Shown in pieces: positions 16,969 through 25,323 of a DNA stretch of 64,000 bases. The stretch covers positions 124,001 to 188,000 of the forward strand of contig NZ_CP018076.1 of NCBI RefSeq assembly GCF_001886735.1, read 5' to 3'. Under the pieces are notes generated by a model. That model was not told the DNA's origin and did not search any database. It was given only the letters and a program-made list of their open reading frames with translations. Source of the DNA: Sulfitobacter alexandrii. Lineage in GTDB: Bacteria > Pseudomonadota > Alphaproteobacteria > Rhodobacterales > Rhodobacteraceae. A program made the position numbers and the translations under genes. Every line of letters starts with the position of its first letter. The stretch's first letter is position 1.

Positions 16969-17844
16969 ATGAAACTTTCCATCGTCGTGATCATGCACAA
17001 CATGCGGCGGGAGGCGGCGCGGACGCTGTACTCCCTCAGCCTCGCGCATCAGGTCGGGATCGAGCCGGGCGATTACGAAGTCATCGTAATAGACAATGCG
17101 TCCACCGCCCCGTTGAGGCCGGAAGATATGGACGGGCATGGTGCCGGCTTTCGGTACCATTTCCACGAGACCGACAGCAAATCACCGGTCGAGGCCATAA
17201 ACATCGGTGTCGAAATGGCGCGCGGCGACGCGATAGCGATCATCGTCGACGGTGCGCGGATGGCCTCACCGGGGCTCATCCGACATACCCTTTTGGCGTT
17301 CCGCATGGCAGAGAATCCCGTCATCTGTGCCCTGTCGTGGCATCTGGGCCCCGACGTGCAGCCGAAATCGGTTCAGAACGGGTACGGCCAGGCCTTCGAG
17401 GACCGGATGCTGGAAGAGGCCGACTGGCGCACGGACGGGTACAGGCTGTTCGAGATCTCGACCATCGCACCATCGTCCGGTGACGGCTTCTTTGCCTCTT
17501 ATCCATCGGAATGCAGTTGGATCGCGCTGCGGCGCGATACCTTCGTCGGCATGGGCGGCTTTGACATCCGGTTCCAGACGCCGGGCGGCGGATTCTGCAA
17601 CCACGATTTCCGGAACCGGGCGGTGACGCTGGAAGGGGCCAGCCCGATGGTGATCCTCGGAGAAGGGGTGTTCCATCAAGTCCACGGCGGCATCGCGACG
17701 AATGCACCCCCCGAAAAGCGGCCCCTGGCCATGTTTCACGAGGAATACGCCCGGATACATGGCCGCCGGTACGAAACGGCCCCGGTGCCATGGCCGCTTT
17801 ATGTCGGCGGGATGCCCGCCGCCGCAAAGAGATTTCTGAAATGA
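16969..17844 (+). CDS. family 2-type glycosyltransferase
   Basis: 291 residues with the GT-A nucleotide-sugar fold start (KLSIVVIMHNMRREAARTLYSL, then YEVIVIDNASTAPL). Where GT2 enzymes usually carry a DxD metal motif this one has IIVDGARMASPG. A later GGFDIRFQTPGGGFCNHDF block matches the acceptor-side region of the family. There is no membrane segment, so it is probably cytosolic, with a sugar donor and acceptor I cannot name. Its stop overlaps the sulfotransferase start (ATGA), so the two probably act on the same product. Confidence 0.8.
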   Translation: MKLSIVVIMHNMRREAARTLYSLSLAHQVGIEPGDYEVIVIDNASTAPLRPEDMDGHGAGFRYHFHETDSKSPVEAINIGVEMARGDAIAIIVDGARMASPGLIRHTLLAFRMAENPVICALSWHLGPDVQPKSVQNGYGQAFEDRMLEEADWRTDGYRLFEISTIAPSSGDGFFASYPSECSWIALRRDTFVGMGGFDIRFQTPGGGFCNHDFRNRAVTLEGASPMVILGEGVFHQVHGGIATNAPPEKRPLAMFHEEYARIHGRRYETAPVPWPLYVGGMPAAAKRFLK

Positions 17845-18716
17845 GTGCGGATGCACCGCCGATCATCGCGATCGGGGGGCTGGGGGGCAGCGGCACGCGC
17901 GTTTTCGCAGAAGCGCTGCGCAGCAGCGGGATCAGGATCGGCGAAGACCTAAACGGATCGCTCGACAATCTCTGGTTCACTGTCCTGTTCAAGCGCCGGG
18001 CATGGACGCGGCGCAAACCGACAGATGCAGAGGTGGCGAGGGCGATCCGGCTGTTTCATCAGGCCATGACGATCGGTCTTGCCGATGCCATCTCGGGTGC
18101 GGACATCGACCTTGTCCGTGCGCTCGAACGCGATCTCCTGCCCGGAGGCACATGGAATTCCGGGGCGCGCCAGCGGCAGGTCGAGAACCTGTTGCAGAGT
18201 GCGCCGCCGGCCGCGGAACAGGCGGGCCGCTGGGGATGGAAAGAGCCGAACACCCATGTGTTCCTGCCTCAGCTCGACCGGCTTCTGCCGAATTTCCGCT
18301 ATGTCCACGTGATCCGCGATGGACTGGACATGGCCTTCAGCGGGAACACGTCGCAGACCCAGAACTGGGCGCATCTTTTCGGGTTGCCCGAAGAAGAGGG
18401 CATGCCGACACCGGTGGGGCAGCTTCGCTACTGGCTCGCGGCGAACCGTGCCGCGACGTCTTATGGGCACCGGCACATGCCGGGGCGATTCATGGTCATC
18501 CGTTACGAGCAATTCTGCGCAAGACCCTCGGCCTACTGGCCCGCCATCTGCGCGCTGGCCGGGGGCGACCCGGCCACGCCGATCCCGTCAGGGTTGATCC
18601 GCCCCAGCACGATCGGCAGATCCCGGGACCATGACCTGTCGGTTCTTCCGCAGCCCTTGCTGGACGACCTGCGCGCATTCGAAATTGATTTGGAGAATGT
18701 GGCCGATCCGAGTTAG
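17841..18716 (+). CDS. sulfotransferase family protein
   Basis: 291 residues from the ATG at 17841. The PAPS 5'-phosphosulfate-binding loop is seen in IIAIGGLGGSGTRVFAEAL near the N-terminus, and the 3'-phosphate-binding region in RYVHVIRDGLDMAFSGN, with the Arg and Ser typical of the family. WGWKEPNTHVFLPQLDRLL supplies the conserved KxPxxxxxL-like block. It probably sulfates a glycan, given translational coupling to the glycosyltransferase. The substrate is unknown. The next gene starts 38 bases later. Confidence 0.8.
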   Translation: MSADAPPIIAIGGLGGSGTRVFAEALRSSGIRIGEDLNGSLDNLWFTVLFKRRAWTRRKPTDAEVARAIRLFHQAMTIGLADAISGADIDLVRALERDLLPGGTWNSGARQRQVENLLQSAPPAAEQAGRWGWKEPNTHVFLPQLDRLLPNFRYVHVIRDGLDMAFSGNTSQTQNWAHLFGLPEEEGMPTPVGQLRYWLAANRAATSYGHRHMPGRFMVIRYEQFCARPSAYWPAICALAGGDPATPIPSGLIRPSTIGRSRDHDLSVLPQPLLDDLRAFEIDLENVADPS

Positions 18717-18754
18717 AATTTCGGCATTATTTTTTTCCGAATTTGAGATTTGTC

Positions 18755-21700
18755 ATGACAGATGCAGCCACCCCGCTCCCGACGTACAAGTTGCGCCTTG
18801 TTCTGAGTGTTCTGATCGTCGCCGTGCTGGCCTACCTTTTCTGGACGGGATCGCGATATCCATCGCTCGACGAAAAGGCGATGATGTCCGGCGCGATCCA
18901 GCTGGAAGACTCCCTCAGCTTCGAGGCGAAGTATCCGATCAGCGCCGACATGACGCTGCCGCAGCGCATATTCTGGTCCACGCTGAACTGGATCAACACC
19001 AACAAGAAAGGCATGACGTTCGGGGTACTCTTTGCCGCCGCGTTCCTGACGATGATCCCTTATCTGCGACGGCGCAGTTTCAGGGGCGGCTTTGCCAACT
19101 CTTTCCTCGGCATGGTGATCGGCGCGCCGCTGGGTGTCTGCGTGAACTGTGCCGCACCCATCGCCAAAGGCATGTATTCGGCGGGTCTGCGGGCCGAGAC
19201 GACGCTGTCGGCGATGATCGCTTCGCCCACGCTGAACATCGTGGTCCTGACCATGGCGTTCTCCATCCTGCCCTTCTTCATGGCGGTGACCAAGATCGCG
19301 CTCAGCCTGCTGGTGATCCTTGTGATCGTGCCGCTGATCTGTCGCACGCTGGACAAGAGGGAACTGGGTGAGGATGAGATCGTCTGCGCGATACAACCCG
19401 GCGGAGGGCTGATGTCGGGTAAACGGCTCGGCAACAGCCCCTTGGGTGCCGTGCTGAATGTCGGGAAGGAGTATCTGCAGAACCTGTGGTACATCATCCT
19501 GCTGACGGTGCCGCTGATGCTGCTGGCCGGTTTCCTGGGCACGGTGGCGGCGGTGCTGCTGCCGCAGGAGATGATCACGGGATTGTCGTTCTCCGTTCTG
19601 GCGCTCATCGCGATCGCGCTGGTGGGGCTTTTCCTGCCGGTCCCGATCGCCTTCGACGTCGTGGTGACCGGCGCCTTGCTGAGCGCGGGCCTCTCGCATG
19701 GATACGTCATGGGGCTGCTGTTCACGCTCGGGACATTCTCCGTCTACTCGTTCTTCATCGTCTGGCAGGCCATCGGGTTGCGCGCCGCCGGCATGCTGGC
19801 GACCGCTGTCGGCGTCTTGGGCATCCTGGCTGGCGTGGGCGCGCAGGTCTACTATGACAGGCAATCGGACCGCGCGCTGGAGATCCTGCTGCAGGGGGAT
19901 GCCTCCCGGGTGGTGCCACGGCTGTTCATGGCGGCCGAGGCGGCGGGGACCGACCCCTGGCAGGTGACCAGTGACGACGCGGACCGCGTGACGCTGACAG
20001 CGCAGCCCCTGGCACAGAAATCGGCCCCGGCCGAGACAGGCTTCACGCGCGTGGAGGCGAGCACGCTCGGCATTGACAAGCCGGTGGAATTCTCCTTTCG
20101 CGACATGTGGCCGCCTTTCTGGGAAGGACGGGCGGTGTCTTCGGGTGACATCGACCGGGACGGCGACCTCGACCTCGTGATCGCTTCGACGGAGAGGGGC
20201 CTGTATCTCTATCTCAATGACGGGGCCGGGCAGTTCGCCCGGCAGGATCTTGACCTAGGTCCGTTGGCCGCGATGCCGGTCTTCCAGTCCGCGCTGGTGG
20301 ATATCGACAACGACGGATGGCTCGACCTGTTTCTGGCCACCTACCGCGAGGGAAATTTTGTCTGGACCAGTACGAGAGGCAGCTTCGATCCCGGAATGCT
20401 GCGCCAAGTGGAGGGCAGGGATACCGATATCCTCGCCCTTGCGCTCAGCTTTGCCGACGCGGACCGGGACGGCGACCTCGATGTCGCGCTGGGAAACTGG
20501 GCGGCGGGCTGGTACCGGCGCATTCCCGGCGAGGAATCGCGAAACCGCGTGATCTGGAACGATGGCGGCGCGCTGTCAGGACGGGATTACACGGATCTGC
20601 CCGGCCTGCCGGGAGAGACCCTGAGCATCCTGTGGACGGATCTTGACGGCGATGGCACCTCGGACCTCGTGGTGGGCAACGACTTCGACATCCCGGACTA
20701 TTTCTACCGTGGTGACGGCGCGGGCGGTCTTGCCATGATCGACCATGCCTCCGGGCTGATCCCGCATACGACGACCACGACCATGTCGGTCAAGACGGCG
20801 GATCTGTCGAATGACGGCACGCCGGAGATCTATCTCGCACAGATCGCCGGCCGGTCCTCCGGCGTGTCGCGGAAACTCAAGATGCAATCGCTGGACCGCT
20901 ATTGCGACACGATCGTGGATCCTCAGGCCAAGGCGACCTGCGCCAAGAACATGGAGATCAAGGCATGGTACAAGTCCGGCAACAATTTCGATCCCACCTA
21001 TGCCAGCCGATGCCAGGAACTGGAGGGGCGCTACAAGGATGAATGTCGCGCGATGCTGGTCAAGGATCTGGCGATCCAGAAGGAAGACCCCGCCATCTGC
21101 GCCCTGATTCCCAAGCGGCAGGAGATTCCCCGATCCTACTGCGAGGCGCATTTCATGCCGGTGCGGACCCCCACCGCAGAGGAGATCGCCCTGACCCATC
21201 CGCAGATTCAACGGTCGAACGTCCTGCTGTCATGGGCCGGTGAGGCTTACGAGGACGTGGCCGAAGCGGTGGGTCTCGATGTGGGGGGCTGGAGCTGGGA
21301 CACCAAGATCTTCGATTTCGACAATGACGGCTGGCAGGATGTCTACATCGTGAACGGCACATGGGTGCCGAACGAAGTTTCCCCCTCGAACCTCTTCTTC
21401 CACAACAGGGGCGACGGTACCTTCGAAGAGGCGTCGGGCCCCTTTGGCCTCGAGGATTACCTGATGACCGCCGCCGCGACCCAGTTCGACATGGACAACG
21501 ACGGCGATCTCGACCTGTTGACGCACCCGGTCAACGGGCCTCTGGCGGTCTTTCGCAACAATGCGCAGGTGCCCGGCATCGTGTTCGAGCTGGAGGACAT
21601 GGCCGGCAACAGGGACGGTATCGGCGCCGTGCTCAGGTTGACCGAAACCACCGGCCGGACGCAGATGCGCGAGGTGCAGATGGGGGGCGGTTTCATGTCC

Positions 21701-21853
21701 TTCGACGCACCGCGCGTGCATTTCGGACTGGGTGCCGAGGGCCGCGCCGAAAGGCTGTCGGTGCGCTGGGCCGACGGGACGGAAACGGTGATCGAAGGAC
21801 AGCTTGATGCCGGAACCCTGTACCGGGTCACCCGTGCAGCCGGGAACGGCTAA
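18755..21853 (+). CDS. DUF318-type permease fused to FG-GAP propeller and ASPIC/UnbV domain
   Basis: 1032 residues from the ATG at 18755 (a TTG at 18743 is in frame). About residues 15-370 form nine or so membrane helices with the permease signature GVCVNCAAPIAKGMYSAGL ... IASPTLNIVVL, as in DUF318/ArsP-like permeases. Seven calcium-loop FG-GAP/VCBS motifs follow, for example DIDRDGDLDL, DIDNDGWLDL, DADRDGDLDV and DMDNDGDLDL, near residues 465, 516, 568, 629, 683, 854 and 912: a seven-bladed propeller. Between motifs five and six sits an insertion with six cysteines (bases about 20877-21150). The C-terminus is an ASPIC/UnbV (CRTAC1) domain (MGGGFMSFDAPRVHFGLG). The cysteines and calcium loops imply a periplasmic propeller. 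Substrate and role are unknown; see findings. Confidence 0.8.
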   Translation: MTDAATPLPTYKLRLVLSVLIVAVLAYLFWTGSRYPSLDEKAMMSGAIQLEDSLSFEAKYPISADMTLPQRIFWSTLNWINTNKKGMTFGVLFAAAFLTMIPYLRRRSFRGGFANSFLGMVIGAPLGVCVNCAAPIAKGMYSAGLRAETTLSAMIASPTLNIVVLTMAFSILPFFMAVTKIALSLLVILVIVPLICRTLDKRELGEDEIVCAIQPGGGLMSGKRLGNSPLGAVLNVGKEYLQNLWYIILLTVPLMLLAGFLGTVAAVLLPQEMITGLSFSVLALIAIALVGLFLPVPIAFDVVVTGALLSAGLSHGYVMGLLFTLGTFSVYSFFIVWQAIGLRAAGMLATAVGVLGILAGVGAQVYYDRQSDRALEILLQGDASRVVPRLFMAAEAAGTDPWQVTSDDADRVTLTAQPLAQKSAPAETGFTRVEASTLGIDKPVEFSFRDMWPPFWEGRAVSSGDIDRDGDLDLVIASTERGLYLYLNDGAGQFARQDLDLGPLAAMPVFQSALVDIDNDGWLDLFLATYREGNFVWTSTRGSFDPGMLRQVEGRDTDILALALSFADADRDGDLDVALGNWAAGWYRRIPGEESRNRVIWNDGGALSGRDYTDLPGLPGETLSILWTDLDGDGTSDLVVGNDFDIPDYFYRGDGAGGLAMIDHASGLIPHTTTTTMSVKTADLSNDGTPEIYLAQIAGRSSGVSRKLKMQSLDRYCDTIVDPQAKATCAKNMEIKAWYKSGNNFDPTYASRCQELEGRYKDECRAMLVKDLAIQKEDPAICALIPKRQEIPRSYCEAHFMPVRTPTAEEIALTHPQIQRSNVLLSWAGEAYEDVAEAVGLDVGGWSWDTKIFDFDNDGWQDVYIVNGTWVPNEVSPSNLFFHNRGDGTFEEASGPFGLEDYLMTAAATQFDMDNDGDLDLLTHPVNGPLAVFRNNAQVPGIVFELEDMAGNRDGIGAVLRLTETTGRTQMREVQMGGGFMSFDAPRVHFGLGAEGRAERLSVRWADGTETVIEGQLDAGTLYRVTRAAGNG

Positions 21854-22620
21854 CTGTCCTTGCCGGTGAACTGGGCCAGCGTGATCCCCGCTGCCTCGAG
21901 TTGCGACCGAACGGCGGCGGCAATCTCGACCGCCTCGGCGGTGTCGCCGTGCAGACAGATCGTGTCGATCCGCGTCGGAATGCGTTTGCCGCTTTCGGTC
22001 ATGATGGCTTCCGCGCGCACCATCTCGACCATGCGTTCCCCGGCGCGTGCGGCGTCATGGATCACCGCGCCCGGCAGCGAACGGTCGACCAGCGTCGCGT
22101 CGTCGTTGTAGGCCCGGTCGGCAAAGATTTCTCCGGCCCAGGCGCATCCCAGTTCCTCCACCGCCCGCTGCTGGGCGGTCGCCGCCAGTACCATGACGAT
22201 CAGATCGGGTGCCACGCTCAACGCCGCCTCGTACAGGTCGCGGGCAAGGTCCTGATCCTCGGAGGCCATGTTGGCCAAAGCGCCATGCAGCTTGAGATGC
22301 CGGACCGTCGCCCCCAGGCTGCGGGCCATGCCGACACTGGCGGCGACCTGGTAGCGGACGTGGTTCTGCAATGTCGCACGGGGAACCGACATGCGGTTCC
22401 GTCCGAACCCCGCGATATCCATGAATCCCGGATGGGCGCCGATCCCCACCCCGTTGGCATGGGCGATCCGCATGGTGGCGGACATCACGTCGGCGTCTCC
22501 GGCGTGGCCGCCACAGGCGATGTTGGCGGAGGTCACGATGTCCAGCAGGGCGGCATCGTCCCCCATCTTCCAGGCGCCGAAGCTTTCACCCATGTCGGCA
22601 TTGAGGTCGACGGATGGCAT
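21850..22620 (-). CDS. pxpA: 5-oxoprolinase subunit A (LamB/YcsF family)
   Basis: Subunit A of the ATP-dependent 5-oxoprolinase PxpABC, which opens 5-oxo-L-proline to L-glutamate in the cytosol. 256 residues with the LamB/YcsF hallmarks VDLNADMGESFG at the N-terminus, NIACGGHAGD, GAHPGFMD, LKLHGALANM and CLHGDT. It is last in the operon, starting 1 base after the pxpC stop. Its stop overlaps that of the convergent fusion gene. Confidence 0.94.
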   Translation of the reverse strand: MPSVDLNADMGESFGAWKMGDDAALLDIVTSANIACGGHAGDADVMSATMRIAHANGVGIGAHPGFMDIAGFGRNRMSVPRATLQNHVRYQVAASVGMARSLGATVRHLKLHGALANMASEDQDLARDLYEAALSVAPDLIVMVLAATAQQRAVEELGCAWAGEIFADRAYNDDATLVDRSLPGAVIHDAARAGERMVEMVRAEAIMTESGKRIPTRIDTICLHGDTAEAVEIAAAVRSQLEAAGITLAQFTGKDS

Positions 22621-22621
22621 G

Positions 22622-23649
22622 TCAGGTCTCCTTTTCGAAAGGGTCCGCGAGGGCCGATACGACGCCTCCGACCAACTGGTAGGTCAGCAGGTCACGGATG
22701 TCGGCCGGATCGCGGACCAATGGATAACACTTGCCCGGCAGCGCCTTGATCTCGGCCGCCGCGCGCTTTTCGATGTCGATCGCCTCGTCCAGCGAAATGA
22801 AGTCGAAGCGGATCTCGGCGTTCGTCGGGGCCTGAGCCACGCGAGGCAAATCGGCCGGGATGGCGGTGCCGATGCGGGGATAGCCGCCGGTTGTCTGGCA
22901 TTCGCACATCAGGACGAAGGGCGCGCCGTCGCCGGTGATCTGGATATCGCCGATGGTGATGACTTCGGACAGGATGCTCAGCTGATCGTTCGCGAAGAAG
23001 CCTTCGCCCGGTGGCTGCATCCTCACGCCGCGCCGATTTGCCCGCGGGTCGCGCGCAAAGGCGGTCTCGCCAAAGCGGGCGATGGTCTGCTGGTCGAAAC
23101 GGTCGGTCTGGACGCTGGTGACCACGCGCAGCCGCCCGCCAGCGAACCGGTCGTCGATGGGCAGGGCGTTGCCCGTGCCGGTCCCGGTGTCCTTGCCGAC
23201 GGGCAAGGTGTCCCCCGCTTGCAGCGCGTCGCCCAGTCCTGCACCAAAATGCGTGGACCGCGCCCCCATCTGCAGCGGCAGGTCGATCCCGCCGCCGACA
23301 TGCAGGTAGCCATAGGTGCCGGACGTGGCCCCCCGATCACCAGCTTGGCACCGGCGGGCATCGGATGGCTGGCGTTCCAGACCAGCGGCGTGCCGTCCAG
23401 CGTCGCCTTCATCGGCGCGCCGGTCAGCGCGATGCGCAGGGGCTTGTCCGAGGTGAAGCTGCCGCCAGCCCCCACCATTTCGATTGCAGCGAAGCCGGGA
23501 TCCTGCCCTAATAGGACTGCGCCCTCGTGCAGCGCCTTCGTATCCGCCGCGCCCCCGCGGGTCATGCCGCTGGCCCGGTAGCCCGGTCTACCGAAATCCT
23601 GCACGCTCATCTGCGGACCGGCCTGGTGGATGGTGAGAATACCCGTCAT
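22622..23649 (-). pseudogene. pxpC: 5-oxoprolinase subunit C with a one-base frameshift
   Basis: Biotin-dependent-carboxyltransferase-like subunit of PxpABC. The N-terminal two fifths (MTGILTIHQAGPQMSVQDFG ... AGAKLVIGG) and the C-terminal part (YGYLHVGGGIDLPLQMGARS ... VVSALADPFEKET) lie in two frames. The break is at a run of six G on the coding strand (plus-strand C6, 23329-23334); seven G would give VIGGATSGTYGYL and one continuous protein of 342 residues, the family's size. The start overlaps the pxpB stop (ATGA). Flanking pxpA and pxpB are intact, and the codon pattern on both sides of the break is that of a working gene, so a sequencing error is likelier than decay. Confidence 0.85.
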
Positions 23650-24383
23650 GACAGCACCTCGGTCTCCGCGCCGCCATCGCCGCTGGTGTCCTTGGCCCTG
23701 ATCCGTTCCAGCTCTTCCGGCGCGATGGCCGGGAAACACAATTCGTCACCCGGCGACAGGGCAATGGGCCGTTCGCTTTCGGGTCGGAAATTGCGGAACG
23801 CGGTCTGACCGATGTGTCGCCAGCCAGTGGGAGAGGGGTTGGTGAAGACGATCAGCTGGCGGATCGCGACGACAAGCGCGCCGGCGGGAACCTCCTTGGT
23901 CAGGTTCTGCTGACGCGGAATGTTCCAGGTCTCCGACAACATGCCGGAGAACGGCTGCCCGGGCGCGAAACCCAAGGTCAGGACGCGCACACGGGCTTCG
24001 GAGAGCTCGCGGATCGCGGTGTCGGGATCGACACCCGCGGCCTCGGCGGCTTCCTCCAGCTGCGGCCCGAAGTCGCCCCCGTAGGCGGTGGGGATACGCC
24101 ACAACTTTCGCCCAGCAGGCAGGTCGGCTGCATACCAGTCGCGGTTGGCCAACAAGTCTTTCAGCCGCGCGATGATCTCGTCCGGTGGCACCACCGCGAG
24201 GTTCACGCTGAGGAAGGTGGACACCAGTGACGTGCTGGTTTCGCTGACATTCTCCCAGACCTGTTCTTCTACCTCGGCGCGGAAGGCAAGCGCCGCACGG
24301 TTGGCCTGTTCCGACATTTCAGCGGCAAAGGTCACGAGGATGCCGGATAGCCCGACGGTTCTTATCTTGGGCCAGTCAGTCAT
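23646..24383 (-). CDS. pxpB: 5-oxoprolinase subunit B (KipI-like)
   Basis: Subunit B of 5-oxoprolinase, the allophanate-hydrolase subunit 1-like domain. 245 residues: an N-terminal ferredoxin-like domain and a C-terminal cyclophilin-like domain with IPTAYGGDFGPQLEEAAE, TLGFAPGQPFSGML and the closing TGWRHIGQTAFRNF ... LSPGDELCF blocks. Its start overlaps the end of the carrier gene upstream by 8 bases and its stop overlaps pxpC, so the three subunits are translated together. Confidence 0.93.
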   Translation of the reverse strand: MTDWPKIRTVGLSGILVTFAAEMSEQANRAALAFRAEVEEQVWENVSETSTSLVSTFLSVNLAVVPPDEIIARLKDLLANRDWYAADLPAGRKLWRIPTAYGGDFGPQLEEAAEAAGVDPDTAIRELSEARVRVLTLGFAPGQPFSGMLSETWNIPRQQNLTKEVPAGALVVAIRQLIVFTNPSPTGWRHIGQTAFRNFRPESERPIALSPGDELCFPAIAPEELERIRAKDTSGDGGAETEVLS

Positions 24384-25314
24384 CGCGCAGCGCCCACCGG
24401 TAGAGTTGCGGCAGCAGCATCGGGGTCAGATACATGGGCAACTGCCAGCACCCTATGAAGACCATCAACGGTACAAGCACCTCTGGCGGGAGAGCGACGA
24501 GGAAGATCGCGATGTTGCGGTTGCCTGCGCCAAGCGCGAGCGGACCGGCCAGCTGACGTAAGCCCGTACGCCTCAGGCCCAGTAGCGTGACCAGCTGCAA
24601 CAGGTAGCTGATCGCGAATGCCAGCAGCGCCCAGTGCAGCACGCCCGCCGGATCGCTGCGTAGGGCGGGATTCAGCGCCGCCATCAGTCCCACGACGATA
24701 AAGGAAAACGCCAGCACCGAGGCGCCGTCCAAGGCCTGGGTCTGCCGCGGTGTGGGGCGCGGAAAAAACCGGGCGCGCAAGGCAAAGCCCGCGCCGGTGG
24801 CCAGAACGATCACGAGGAGCAGGCGCAGCGCCGCGCCGACGACAAGCCGGGGTTCGCCCGCCTGAGGCAAGACGGCAAGTACCGGGAGCACGGTCAGGGG
24901 AAAGGCCGCGGTTCCCAGTACGAGGATCTGCATCATCCGGCCCCCGTCGAGCCCGAGGATGAGGGCAAGGTTGACGCTGCCGGTGATCGCCGGGGCGGCC
25001 GAGGTCAGCACGATCGCCAGCGCGGCGGGCGTGTCCTGCAAGCCGAAGAACGTCAGCAGGCCCATGGCGGACAACGGCAAAGCCATCTGCAGGATCGCAA
25101 CCGAGGCGAGCCCCCAGCGCAGGTCCCCGACTGCCCCCAGCGCCGCCCGGTGTCCGATCCGAAGTGCGGTGATCGTCAGCAGCCCAGCGACCATCTGCGG
25201 CAACCAGGGAACCAGCACCGCGGCCACGCCGGGAAGCAGCAGTCCCGCGGCCAGGCCCGCGATCAGGCAAAGGCGGGCATGGGACGACGCCCCCGCAAGA
25301 ATGGAGATCAGCAT
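24376..25314 (-). CDS. BASS-like (bile acid:sodium symporter family) membrane carrier
   Basis: 312 residues with about nine or ten hydrophobic segments. LTSAAPAITGSVNLALILGLDGGRMM and GAGNRNIAIFLVALPPEVL match the two crossover regions of the bile acid:sodium symporter fold, where an Asn/Arg-rich kink (GNRN) binds sodium. It lies between the TRAP large permease (9-base gap) and pxpB (8-base overlap), so it probably moves a small organic anion or amino acid of the same pathway, in either direction. Family placement is moderately sure; the substrate is not known. Confidence 0.65.
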   Translation of the reverse strand: MLISILAGASSHARLCLIAGLAAGLLLPGVAAVLVPWLPQMVAGLLTITALRIGHRAALGAVGDLRWGLASVAILQMALPLSAMGLLTFFGLQDTPAALAIVLTSAAPAITGSVNLALILGLDGGRMMQILVLGTAAFPLTVLPVLAVLPQAGEPRLVVGAALRLLLVIVLATGAGFALRARFFPRPTPRQTQALDGASVLAFSFIVVGLMAALNPALRSDPAGVLHWALLAFAISYLLQLVTLLGLRRTGLRQLAGPLALGAGNRNIAIFLVALPPEVLVPLMVFIGCWQLPMYLTPMLLPQLYRWALRDD

Positions 25315-25323
25315 GCATCGGCT

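Noticed and set aside
18719..18745. Terminator between the sulfotransferase and fusion genes
   Set aside because: TTCGG/CCGAA arms flank a loop that itself contains the T-run, so the T-run does not follow the stem.
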